Part shown: positions 44,667-52,195 of the stretch, one piece after another
How the letters are laid out: each line of letters opens with the position of its first letter
Position numbering within the stretch: the stretch's first letter is position 1
Source: Paenibacillus lupini
GTDB taxonomy: Bacteria; Bacillota; Bacilli; Paenibacillales; Paenibacillaceae
Assembly (NCBI RefSeq): GCF_011761355.1
Contig: NZ_JAASRW010000002.1
Coordinates: 806,001-870,000, forward strand
Direction: 5' to 3'
Length of the DNA stretch: 64,000 bases
Translations under genes and position numbers: made by a program
Notes under the pieces: model-generated
What the model saw: only the letters and a program-made list of their open reading frames with translations
Told to the model about the DNA's origin: nothing
The model's database searches: none

Positions 44667-45692
44667 GTGAAGAAATTTATAGGGATTGTTGGCGTCTTTA
44701 TTATCGTTTGGGCAGTTATATCGGGTATCTTTATGTTCTTTACTGATCACGGTTATCGGCTTCGAGCGATGGCGGCTGAGAGTATATTATCATCTCAACA
44801 TCGGCAGTGGGCGAAATACACCTTTTTGCCTCAAAGTGAATTGGATGCAATGTTAGAAAATATAAACAATCCGAATTATATAAATAGTGCATCAGGCAAA
44901 GATGACTTAGATAGCTTGGTGGACGTAAAGTCAGAGAAGGATCTGTACGTACATGTTGAGTCCATTGAGAGTTATACAAATCCTACGCATTATTACAAAG
45001 GGAAAATCATTACGATCTCAAATCCGAATCGGGTAAAGCTGGTAAGTTCGCAGCTTAGTGATCATGGTGAGCAGATCTTTACGATCGCGAAGCGTGCGAA
45101 AGCTCTTGCTGCAATCAATGCGAGTGGTTTTGTGGACTTGAACGGTCATGGCAATGGTGGAGCCTCTACTGGTGTAGTTATTGAGAATGGCGAGATTAAA
45201 AGCGGGAATAAAAATAAACAAGAGTTTGTAGCTGGTATTACAAAAGATGGTGTTATGATAACCGGTAAATACAGTGCAAATGAATTAGTTAAGCTTGGTG
45301 TCCAATCTGCAGCAGGCTTTAAACCGCAGCTCATCGTAAATGGTCAGAAGATGGTCGAAGGCGATGGCGGCTGGGGATGGGGTCCACGTACGGCTATTGG
45401 CCAGAAAGCAGACGGCAGTATCATATTTGTTGTTATTGACGGCCGTCAAACCCGTTCCGTTGGAGCAAGTATCAAAGAAGTACAGGACTTACTGTATGAG
45501 CGTGGAGCTATAAATGCGATGTGTATGGATGGCGGCTCTTCCTCTTCGATGTATTTTAACGGTGATAATATTACGATTCCTTCTTCCAAAAATAATATCC
45601 CTCGTTACCTGCCTAATATTTGGGCTTTGGTTCCGGAAAGCGGCGATGACCTTCACGTAGATGTGGACGGGAAAGAGGTAACTGGTCTTTAA
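44667..45692 (+). CDS. Phosphodiester glycosidase family protein (NAGPA domain), membrane-anchored
   Basis: 341 aa. N-terminal transmembrane helix (GVFIIVWAVISGIFMFF) and an external NAGPA-type domain (about 95-330), recognised from AINASGF, GGWGWGPRTAIGQ, VVIDGRQT and MCMDGGSSSSMYFNG. The eukaryotic member uncovers mannose-6-phosphate; bacterial ones act on phosphodiester-linked sugars such as wall teichoic acid. Start is GTG at 44667 behind GAAAGGATG. Single gene ended by a perfect terminator. Confidence 0.88.
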   Translation: MKKFIGIVGVFIIVWAVISGIFMFFTDHGYRLRAMAAESILSSQHRQWAKYTFLPQSELDAMLENINNPNYINSASGKDDLDSLVDVKSEKDLYVHVESIESYTNPTHYYKGKIITISNPNRVKLVSSQLSDHGEQIFTIAKRAKALAAINASGFVDLNGHGNGGASTGVVIENGEIKSGNKNKQEFVAGITKDGVMITGKYSANELVKLGVQSAAGFKPQLIVNGQKMVEGDGGWGWGPRTAIGQKADGSIIFVVIDGRQTRSVGASIKEVQDLLYERGAINAMCMDGGSSSSMYFNGDNITIPSSKNNIPRYLPNIWALVPESGDDLHVDVDGKEVTGL

Positions 45693-45696
45693 TAGT

Positions 45697-45735
45697 AAAG
45701 AGCGTTCGAAGGATTCCCTTCGAACGCTCTTTGTT
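45697..45735 (+). terminator. Terminator of the phosphodiester glycosidase gene
   Basis: Perfect 16-bp stem AAAGAGCGTTCGAAGG / CCTTCGAACGCTCTTT with a 4-nt loop. Can serve the convergent mscS gene as well. Confidence 0.9.
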
Positions 45736-45754
45736 TTGAATGGCTAATATGATG

Positions 45755-46996
45755 CTAATAAGTACCGGTGCTTGGCATGTTCTTAAAATCATTACCGGAA
45801 GGACTCTGGAAGACATGCAGGTTAAATTCCTTGGCAACAGCTAGAATATGATCGAATAAGTCCGATTGTACACCTTCATAAGTTGCCCAATTAATGTCAT
45901 TTATGAAGCAATAGATCTCAATGGGGAGACCAGTCTCTCCCGGGGGGAGCTGTCTGACGATTCGCGTCATACTGCTGTGGATTTTCGGATGCTGCTCAAT
46001 ATACCGTGTGATATATGCGCGGAACACGCCGATATTCGTCATCGCTCTGCCGTTTACCTGAACGGTGTGGTCGATTTCATTGTCCTGATTATAGCGGGTA
46101 ATTTCTTTCTCTTTATCGAGGATATAGTCGCTCAAAAGATGGACTTTCTTGAATTTCTCAATCATATCCGGTGTGCAAAAACCGATGCTGTTCATATCGA
46201 TGTAGACTGAGCGTTTGATGCGCCGGCCACCAGATTCCTGCATGCCCCGCCAGTTCTTAAATGAATCCGAAATAAGGGCGTAGGAAGGGATGCTGGTAAT
46301 GGTTTTATCAAAGTTCTGCACGCTGACCGTATTCAGGGAAATATCGATAATGTCCCCGTCTGCACCGTACTTCGGCATTTCGATCCAATCGCCAACCCTC
46401 ACCATGTCGTTAGCTGTTAACTGCACGCCTGCAACCAGACCAAGCAGCGAATCCTTGAAAATTAACATCATGACAGCAGATAAGGCGCCGATACCGCTTA
46501 TAAGAATAACTGGGCTCTGGCCAATAAGGTTCGAGATCGCCAGAATCCCGCCAATGATAAACAGAAAGATCTTGACCACCTGAATATACCCTTTAATGGG
46601 ACGGCTTCTAGAAATGTCAAAGGTTCTGTAAATATCATTGATCGCGTTAAGGAACGCATCCAGAACAAGAAGGGCAACGACAATGAGATAGATCGCAATC
46701 CCTTTTGCAATCAAGTGCTGGTAAGCTGGAAAGTTGAATGAAAAATAATAAATAATGACAGCAGGTACGATATGGGACAGCTTATGGAACACCTTGCGGT
46801 CCAGCAAGTAGTTATCCCATTGGAACCGGTTGTTCCGAATGTAGTGGGTTACAACGCGAAGGACAACTCTTTTGGTTATAAAGTTGGCGGCCATCCCTAA
46901 TAACCCAATAATGATGACAAGAATGATGTTGGCCAGATAGACGGACAGATCGGGGTTTATTCCCATTTCGTTAAGTAGATCTTTGATGTAGTTCAT
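45755..46996 (-). CDS. Mechanosensitive ion channel of the MscS family (YbdG-like)
   Basis: 413 aa. Four to five transmembrane helices, then the MscS core: pore helix SGIGALSAVMMLIFKDSLLG followed by the beta domain (VRVGDWIEMP, GDIIDISLNTVSVQNFD, TSIPSYALI) and a long C-terminal cytoplasmic domain. Size and the C-terminal extension fit the YbdG type. Start ATG behind TAGGAGGAGCA. Its 5' leader carries a 60-bp tandem repeat with hairpins (47011-47250) that ends 15 bp before the start codon. Confidence 0.9.
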   Translation of the reverse strand: MNYIKDLLNEMGINPDLSVYLANIILVIIIGLLGMAANFITKRVVLRVVTHYIRNNRFQWDNYLLDRKVFHKLSHIVPAVIIYYFSFNFPAYQHLIAKGIAIYLIVVALLVLDAFLNAINDIYRTFDISRSRPIKGYIQVVKIFLFIIGGILAISNLIGQSPVILISGIGALSAVMMLIFKDSLLGLVAGVQLTANDMVRVGDWIEMPKYGADGDIIDISLNTVSVQNFDKTITSIPSYALISDSFKNWRGMQESGGRRIKRSVYIDMNSIGFCTPDMIEKFKKVHLLSDYILDKEKEITRYNQDNEIDHTVQVNGRAMTNIGVFRAYITRYIEQHPKIHSSMTRIVRQLPPGETGLPIEIYCFINDINWATYEGVQSDLFDHILAVAKEFNLHVFQSPSGNDFKNMPSTGTY

Positions 46997-47010
46997 TGCT
47001 CCTCCTAAAA

Positions 47011-47250
47011 AGAATTGTCGCCTTAAAGGCCGTTATCGGCCTTTTGTGACAATTCTTACTTCGTAAGCATAAAATTGTCATCCTAAAGGACTTAGTAAGC
47101 CGTTTGTGACAATTCTTACTTCGTAAGCGTAAATTTGTCATCCTAAAGGACTTAGTAGGCCGTTTGTGACAATTCTTACTTCGTAAGCATAAAATTGTCA
47201 TCCTAAAGGACTTGGTAGGCCGTTTGTGACAATTCTTACTTTGTAAACAT
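47011..47250 (-). repeat. Four tandem copies of a 60-bp repeat with internal hairpins
   Basis: Exactly 60-bp period, four units (47011, 47071, 47131, 47191), the three distal ones over 90% alike and the mscS-proximal one diverged. Each unit holds GAATTGTC/GACAATTC arms and a small CTTAC-TTC-GTAAG hairpin (second stem). In the proximal unit the arms (47012-47019 and 47048-47055) enclose AAAGGCCG/CGGCCTTT. On the minus strand this unit ends right at the mscS ribosome binding site. A related single copy is at 51096-51124. Confidence 0.92.
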
Positions 47251-47396
47251 GGTTGTAGCCACACTTTCTAATGATGGTACTGAAAGTCTCCTGTTCCGTC
47301 AACCTTAGAGCAATTATTCAAATTCATTTTTATACAACGAATAAATTTCCAACAACTCCACAAAATAACCTCACATCCAAGAAGGAGTTGACTATT

Positions 47397-47621
47397 ATGG
47401 CTAACCAATCCAACAATTTAGTAGTACCGCAAGCTCAGGCAGCTTTGAATCGCATGAAATATGAAGTGGCTACAGAACACGGTATCCAGCTCTCCGAGGG
47501 GTATAATGGAGATCTTACAACTCGTGACGCAGGCACAATTGGTGGTAATATCACCAAACGTCTTGTTCAAATGGCTGAACAATCCTTAAGTGGAGCAACA
47601 TTCTCCAATTCAAGAAGATAA
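47397..47621 (+). CDS. Alpha/beta-type small acid-soluble spore protein
   Basis: 74-aa SASP that coats and protects spore DNA. Family hallmarks: NNLVVPQAQAALNRMKYEVA with the germination-protease site in the YEVATEHGI region, then GDLTTRDAGTIGGNITKRLV and MAEQ. ATG at 47397 follows AAGAAGGAGTTGACTATT; the frame is open upstream to 47271 but only this start fits the family. Expressed in the forespore by sigma-G in relatives. An ATP-dependent DNA ligase gene follows 95 bp downstream. Confidence 0.95.
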   Translation: MANQSNNLVVPQAQAALNRMKYEVATEHGIQLSEGYNGDLTTRDAGTIGGNITKRLVQMAEQSLSGATFSNSRR

Positions 47622-47716
47622 TAAGCACATAACAATTCCCCTCCATCTCACACATCACTTACCATCGGATAACACTTTAAACGATGTTATAATGTTGGGA
47701 TGAGAGGGGAATGCTT

Positions 47717-48601
47717 ATGTTCATCTCACCTATGCTACTTGAGAAAGTTGAAGAACCCTTCGACTCCGATGAATACTTATTTGAACCTAAATTTGAAGGC
47801 CATCGTCTTATTGTTTCCTTTATAAATGGACAAGTTAATATGTTTACTCGATATCATAATGAAGTAACCAGACAATACCCTGAGTTATTTAATGTTCCAG
47901 TAGGCAATAATATGGATGTGGTGTTTGACGGTGAAGTAGTAAGGGTTAGAGAAGATGGTACAAATGATTTTGATGGACTTATGCAGAGATTCCAAATGGG
48001 TAAGCTTACGAAAATTAAAGAAGCTTCAAGAATACAGCCCGTACAATATTTTGTGTTCGATATCCTATACCTTAATGGCAAGAGTTTAACTCATTTACCA
48101 CTCGAAGAGCGTAAAGAAATACTTGCACAAATACTTATACCCAACGCCTATTACCATTCAACATTATTTATAGGGCAGCAGGGTAAGGCATTATATAAAA
48201 TGATCGAAGATAATGGCTTAGCAGGTATTGTGGCCAAAAAGAGGGACTCTCAATATGTTAGTAAACGTTCTGTGGACTGGCTTAAAATAATCAACTATCA
48301 GCATGCTGAAGTTGCCATAAGCGGCTATAGACGGAATGAGTTCGGATGGCTTATTGAACATGAAGGCAGACCTGTTGGATGTGTAGAATTAGCAATTCCC
48401 CAAGAGGCCAAGAAAGCTTTCTATAAATCAGCTTCATCTATTATCACGGGTCAAGATAGACATTTTGTATATATAAAGCCCATTCTAAAAGTGAAAGTAA
48501 AGTTCCGTAACTGGACATCCAATAACATGCTTCGAGCCCCTGAATTTGTGGGATTCGCTGGAGAAATAGAAGAAAGCCTCTTAATTATTCGTAGTGGATA
48601 A
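47717..48601 (+). CDS. ATP-dependent DNA ligase
   Basis: 294-aa minimal ATP-dependent ligase: adenylation domain with the nucleophilic Lys in EPKFEGHR (motif I), motif III YFVFDILYLNG, motif IV GIVAKKRDSQY and motif V DWLKIIN, then an OB-fold (VAISGYRRNEFGW; KVKVKFRNWT). It seals nicks using ATP. The lack of other LigD domains means it is a stand-alone ligase. ATG at 47717 has GAGGGGA at proper spacing; ATG at 47711 is too close. A role in spore DNA repair is suggested by the SASP gene next door but is inference. Confidence 0.9.
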   Translation: MFISPMLLEKVEEPFDSDEYLFEPKFEGHRLIVSFINGQVNMFTRYHNEVTRQYPELFNVPVGNNMDVVFDGEVVRVREDGTNDFDGLMQRFQMGKLTKIKEASRIQPVQYFVFDILYLNGKSLTHLPLEERKEILAQILIPNAYYHSTLFIGQQGKALYKMIEDNGLAGIVAKKRDSQYVSKRSVDWLKIINYQHAEVAISGYRRNEFGWLIEHEGRPVGCVELAIPQEAKKAFYKSASSIITGQDRHFVYIKPILKVKVKFRNWTSNNMLRAPEFVGFAGEIEESLLIIRSG

Positions 48602-48616
48602 TCGAGGGGCTTTTAT
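48573..48616 (+). terminator. Terminator overlapping the DNA ligase stop
   Basis: AAAGCCTCTTAATTAT / ATAATCGAGGGGCTTTT hairpin around a 9-nt loop that begins in the last ligase codons; right arm ends in TTTTAT. Confidence 0.65.
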
Positions 48617-48644
48617 CGTTAATTTAATTTGTACTTTCGCATGC

Positions 48645-48675
48645 TTGACTTGGAGTTAACTCCAGAATATACACT
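48645..48675 (+). promoter_or_regulatory. MerR-type promoter/operator
   Basis: TTGACT and TACACT separated by 19 bp, longer than the usual 17, with a perfect palindrome GGAGTTAACTCC in the spacer. This is the classic layout for activation by a MerR-family regulator. It precedes the gene at 48706. A second copy is at 56554. Confidence 0.75.
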
Positions 48676-48705
48676 TAGGTTGTTCAATTGAAAGGAGAAT
48701 ATTCG

Positions 48706-49458
48706 ATGAGAATTACGGAAGCAGCAAAGCAATATTATGAAAAAATGTTTCCAGGTTACGAATCCAAGTTCTTGGAAACAGACCCTGAGTTTATAGAGAG
48801 GTTCGATAACTTCGCGTTTGATGTAGTTGTGAATCAGGATGATTTGGATGACAGAACCCGTTTGATGGCCATTTTGTCTGTATTAATCGGATGTCAAGGT
48901 ATCGATGAGTTTAGAGCCATGCTTCCAGCAGCCCTCAACTTTGGTGTGACTCCAGTAGAAGCAAAAGAAATTGTTTATCAGTCCGTACCTTATCTGGGTA
49001 TTGGAAGGGTATTTCCTTTTTTGCATGCCGTGAATGAGATTCTGACAGCACGAGGGGTTGAGCTGCCTTTACCAGGACAAGCAACTACAACTATGGAAAC
49101 TCGGTTGGAAGCAGGGATTCAAGCACAGGTAGATATATTCGGAGAAAGCATGCAGGAATTCTGGAAATCAGGACCGGAAGAGAGTAAGCATATCAATCAC
49201 TGGCTCGCAGCAAACTGTTTTGGGGATTACTATACAAGGCAAGGACTCGACTACAAACAAAGAGAGATGATAACATTCTGCTTTCTTTTAGCTCAGGGTG
49301 GATGTGAACCACAATTGATCAGCCATGCTGCCGCTAATATAAGGCTAGGTAATGATAAAAGTTTTCTTATCAAAGTTATTTCTCAATGTTTGCCTTTCAT
49401 TGGTTATCCGCGCAGCTTGAATGCTCTCCGATGCGTAAATGAAGCAACAGTAAAATAG
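48706..49458 (+). CDS. Carboxymuconolactone decarboxylase family protein (AhpD-like fold), two-domain
   Basis: 250 aa made of two CMD/AhpD-like repeats: the first has LMAILSVLIGCQGIDEFRAM, the second REMITFCFLLAQGGCEPQLI. These all-helical proteins act as gamma-carboxymuconolactone decarboxylases or alkylhydroperoxidase partners; the full CxxC of AhpD is absent, so the activity is unclear. ATG at 48706 follows AAAGGAGAATATTCG. It is under a MerR-type promoter and is followed by a short SDR gene remnant. Confidence 0.85.
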   Translation: MRITEAAKQYYEKMFPGYESKFLETDPEFIERFDNFAFDVVVNQDDLDDRTRLMAILSVLIGCQGIDEFRAMLPAALNFGVTPVEAKEIVYQSVPYLGIGRVFPFLHAVNEILTARGVELPLPGQATTTMETRLEAGIQAQVDIFGESMQEFWKSGPEESKHINHWLAANCFGDYYTRQGLDYKQREMITFCFLLAQGGCEPQLISHAAANIRLGNDKSFLIKVISQCLPFIGYPRSLNALRCVNEATVK

Positions 49459-49477
49459 AGATAAGGAAGAAGATAAG

Positions 49478-49571
49478 ATGTACTTGGCTAATTACAGGTG
49501 TAAGCAGCTGCTTTGGCTTTGAAATGATTAATAAGTTGCTTAAGGAGGGCGATAAAGTAATCGGAAATTAG
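49478..49571 (+). pseudogene. Short-chain dehydrogenase remnant
   Basis: An ATG with GGAAGAAG upstream starts MYLA, and in the +1 frame the sequence continues as ITGVSSCFGFEMINKLLKEG and DKVIGN before a stop. That is the N-terminal cofactor-binding segment of an SDR (usually TGxSSGxG). The gene is frameshifted and cut off after about 30 residues, and the rest is gone. It once belonged to the CMD operon. Confidence 0.6.
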
Positions 49572-49572
49572 C

Positions 49573-49615
49573 AATCCCCTTTATTATCCGCAGTGGATAA
49601 TGAAGGGGATTTATT
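49573..49615. terminator. Bidirectional terminator between CMD operon and gntR gene
   Basis: 17-bp stem AATCCCCTTTATTATCC / GGATAATGAAGGGGATT with a 5-nt loop; T-rich sequence on the plus-strand side. Confidence 0.85.
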
Positions 49616-49619
49616 TGCA

Positions 49620-50261
49620 TCACATAATCAAAATCCGCTTACCGAATTCCAGATGCTCCTCCATGGCTTGACTAGCTTTGTCTGCCTCTCCTGCCTGAAT
49701 AAACTGGAAAATCCGAAGATGATCGTCATAGGAAACGCTGATCCTTGTCCGATCCTTACGAAGAACGCCCATAGCAATTCGATACAGCTGATCCTGAAGA
49801 CGCTCCATCGCTTGAGAGATTTCCGAATTTGCGTAAATTTCGACAAGCTTGCGGTGATACTGTGTGTCTGCTTCTGTAAAAAGGGCGTAATCGCTTTTTT
49901 CGACATGGGTTTGCTGCTGCCGCAAATTCTGCTCGAACCATTTTAGATCACTTTTTTCGAGCTCCATGGAAGCGAGCTTACGGACGACAAAACATTCCAT
50001 CGCAACCCGGTAATCATATAAATCTATGGCCTTGCGAAGAGACAGCTCGGCTACGACTAATCCTTTATTAGGCGTATAGTTAGCTAATCCTTCGGCATCA
50101 AGCCGCTCCAGAGCAGCTCTGATGGGAGTCCGGCTCATCTCCATCATTTCCACAAGCATTCGTTCCGTTAATACTTCTCCAGGTTTAAGTTCACCATTCA
50201 AAATCAGTTTGCGAAGATGAATAAATGCCTTTTCTTTCAATGTGATTGTTGTACCTGACAT
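49620..50261 (-). CDS. GntR-family regulator (FadR/FCD subfamily) of the apiose-like locus
   Basis: 213 aa. N-terminal winged helix (GELKPGEVLTERMLVEMMEM, SRTPIRAALERLDAEGL) and a C-terminal FCD ligand-binding domain with metal-binding Asp/His positions (EADTQYHRKLVE, DDHLRIFQFI). It lies 12 bp behind the TIM-barrel gene. Three TTGTAwACAw palindromes in the divergent promoter region (51188-51241) match the TnGTnnnACnA core of this subfamily and are its likely targets. The expected inducer is a pathway intermediate. Confidence 0.9.
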   Translation of the reverse strand: MSGTTITLKEKAFIHLRKLILNGELKPGEVLTERMLVEMMEMSRTPIRAALERLDAEGLANYTPNKGLVVAELSLRKAIDLYDYRVAMECFVVRKLASMELEKSDLKWFEQNLRQQQTHVEKSDYALFTEADTQYHRKLVEIYANSEISQAMERLQDQLYRIAMGVLRKDRTRISVSYDDHLRIFQFIQAGEADKASQAMEEHLEFGKRILIM

Positions 50262-50273
50262 TATAAAATTCTC

Positions 50274-51080
50274 CTATTCAGAAAAATAGTTCGTTTGCAA
50301 ATGATGAAGACTTTGTTCCAGCCATTGGCGCTCCAATGCGATGGTCTTTTCAACCGTATCGGTAAAAGGGGTCCAGAGTTCGAGAATAACATTTGAGTCT
50401 CTTTGACTATTACGAAATGTCTGCAATAGTCCGTCTATATCCAATTTACCATACCCTGCCGGTTTACCCAAAACCATAAAGCCCATTTGATGATCTACTC
50501 TTGTAATGTCGAAATCTTTCAAATGGAGATTGATGACATAAGAAGAGAGATCCTGAATAACGGTTTTTGGACAGTCAAGCGCACTAAAAGAATTGACGGT
50601 ATCCAGACAGCAGCCGATAAAGGGATGATTACAGGCATCAAATAGGGAAGCGAGCTGTTTCGTAGTATGCAGACCATGATTTTCAACAGCGATTCGAACT
50701 CCTGCTTGTTCAAAGAGAGGCAAAACCTCTTGAAGTTCGCGTAAAGGATTGGTTAGATTCTCCTCTACAATCAGTGTGCGGCAAAGAGTAGAGCCAAGTA
50801 AATTGGCAATACGCAAATAGAGAAGGAGATGTTCCGGGTTAGTTCCCCTGGTACCGATTTCGATCTCGATTCCTAGAGAATCCGCGTATTCCTTCATGAA
50901 TAACAGCTCAGCTTCACTCATCTGATGAAGTGGAAGATTATCTGCAATTTGTACAAGCTTAATATGATTGCTGTGTGCGATGTCGAACAGATCAATGACG
51001 CCTATCGGATGGTGGGGAGCGGGATAACCCGGTATTCCTATTGACCATGTCAAAGAATAAGTACTGATTCCAAGCTTCAT
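50274..51080 (-). CDS. Sugar phosphate isomerase/epimerase family TIM barrel (OiaC-like candidate)
   Basis: 268-aa xylose-isomerase-like TIM barrel (AP endonuclease 2 family). Metal-ligand pattern: Glu in IAVENHGLHTT, Asp in GCCLDTVNSF, His in NLHLKDFD and Glu in NVILELWTPF. In known D-apiose pathways a protein of this family, 3-oxo-isoapionate decarboxylase (OiaC), makes L-erythrulose; the neighbours here supply the earlier steps, so this is my preferred role. ATG at 51080 follows CAGGAGGGG; a hairpin repeat sits directly upstream. Other isomerase or epimerase functions cannot be excluded. Confidence 0.75.
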   Translation of the reverse strand: MKLGISTYSLTWSIGIPGYPAPHHPIGVIDLFDIAHSNHIKLVQIADNLPLHQMSEAELLFMKEYADSLGIEIEIGTRGTNPEHLLLYLRIANLLGSTLCRTLIVEENLTNPLRELQEVLPLFEQAGVRIAVENHGLHTTKQLASLFDACNHPFIGCCLDTVNSFSALDCPKTVIQDLSSYVINLHLKDFDITRVDHQMGFMVLGKPAGYGKLDIDGLLQTFRNSQRDSNVILELWTPFTDTVEKTIALERQWLEQSLHHLQTNYFSE

Positions 51081-51095
51081 ATACCCCTCCTGAAA

Positions 51096-51124
51096 GAATT
51101 GCCACACGCTCTTGGTGGCAATTC
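51096..51124 (-). repeat. Single hairpin copy related to the mscS leader repeat
   Basis: Perfect 10-bp stem GAATTGCCAC / GTGGCAATTC with a 9-nt loop, followed (plus strand) by TACTTCGAAAGC as in the 60-bp repeat. It ends 6 nt before the ribosome binding site of the TIM-barrel gene. Confidence 0.8.
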
Positions 51125-51187
51125 TACTTCGAAAGCTTAAGCTAATGCTCATGTGTATATAGAAAAGTATAAGCGTCTAGAAAGGTG

Positions 51188-51241
51188 TTGTAAACAACAT
51201 TGTATACAAAATATATTCTTAAAATTTTTTATTGTATACAT
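51188..51241. promoter_or_regulatory. Three GntR operator-like palindromes
   Basis: TTGTAAACAA (51188-51197), TTGTATACAA (51200-51209) and TTGTATACAT (51232-51241) lie in the divergent promoter region of the apiose-like locus. The shape matches FadR-subfamily operators, and the GntR gene is in the locus. Confidence 0.65.
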
Positions 51242-51333
51242 ATTGTGTGCTGATAAGTTGTGTGTTAGTCTGACCCTAGAACGAAGTCATTTCATTCCAA
51301 ATACGAAGTAAACGTCTTCAGGAGGTGCTTGCT

Positions 51334-52194
51334 TTGGTTCAAATCGCACTCATTGGTGCAGGTGGTAAAATGGGATGCCGAATTACAGACAACTTAAAAA
51401 AAGGGAGTCACAACGTTTCTTACGTTGAGATTGGCAGTAGAGGAATAGAACGATTAACTGAACGTGGAATTGTACCGGTCAAGCAGGAAGAAGCAATAGC
51501 GGATGCGGATGTGATTATTCTCGCCGTACCTGATGTCGCAATCGGACAGATTTCTAAAGAGGTCGTTCCTCTTATGAAGACGGGAGCACTGCTTATGCTA
51601 CTAGATCCGGCAGCGGCTTATCTGGGAGAACTTCCTGCTAGGGATGATGTTTCTTACTTTGTTGCTCATCCTTGTCATCCCCCAGTGTTTAACGATGAGA
51701 TTACCCTGGAAGCAAAGAGAGATTTCTTTGGCGGGGTTGCGGCCAAACAAGCGATTGTGTGTGCATTAATGCAAGGCCCTGAGGAGCACTACACTCTTGG
51801 GGAGCAGATGGCAAAGGAAATGTTCGCTCCTGTTATGAGATCTCACCGGATTACGGTGGAGCAAATGGCTATCCTTGAGCCTACGATGGCGGAGACCATC
51901 AGCTCGATGATGGTTACGGTATTAGGAGAGGCAATGGAGGAAGCCGTAAAGCAGGGTGTTCCCTATGAAGCTGCCAAAGACTTTCTGCTTGGACATATCA
52001 ACATCCAGCTGGGGATCGTGTTTGAAAAAGTGAATCCGTTTTCAGACGCTTGTCTGGTCGCCATCGAATATGGCCGCAAGGCTATGATTAAAGAGGGATG
52101 GAAAGAGTTGTTCCGGCCAGAAAGGGTATATGAGCAAGTGGATGTCATGCTTCATCCCGAGAAACTGCACACCCTCCAATTCAAGGAAACCTGA
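51334..52194 (+). CDS. 6-phosphogluconate-dehydrogenase-like protein (ApnO, D-apionate oxidoisomerase candidate)
   Basis: 286 aa. N-terminal NAD-binding Rossmann fold (LIGAGGKMG, about 6-14) and a helical C-terminal domain of the PGDH_C type (EPTMAETISSMMVTVLGEAM, GHINIQLGIVF). HPCHPPVFNDE in the middle is characteristic of this subgroup. D-apionate oxidoisomerase (ApnO), which oxidises D-apionate with migration of a hydroxymethyl group, belongs here as far as I recall. Start is TTG at 51334 behind TCAGGAGGTGCTTGCT; GTG at 51325 touches the ribosome binding site. First gene of the plus-strand half of the locus; next start is 1 bp after its stop. Confidence 0.75.
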   Translation: MVQIALIGAGGKMGCRITDNLKKGSHNVSYVEIGSRGIERLTERGIVPVKQEEAIADADVIILAVPDVAIGQISKEVVPLMKTGALLMLLDPAAAYLGELPARDDVSYFVAHPCHPPVFNDEITLEAKRDFFGGVAAKQAIVCALMQGPEEHYTLGEQMAKEMFAPVMRSHRITVEQMAILEPTMAETISSMMVTVLGEAMEEAVKQGVPYEAAKDFLLGHINIQLGIVFEKVNPFSDACLVAIEYGRKAMIKEGWKELFRPERVYEQVDVMLHPEKLHTLQFKET

Positions 52195-52195
52195 C

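Noticed and set aside
46971..47264. 97-codon minus-strand ORF with 20-residue peptide repeats (SKNCHKRPTKSF...)
   Set aside because: It is only the 60-bp DNA repeat read in an open frame; it overlaps the mscS start, has no ribosome binding site and an implausible composition.
37601..51124. Inverted repeats taken as mobile elements or CRISPR units
   Set aside because: No transposase, no target duplications, and the 60-bp repeats have no spacers; the other hairpins are terminators with T tracts.
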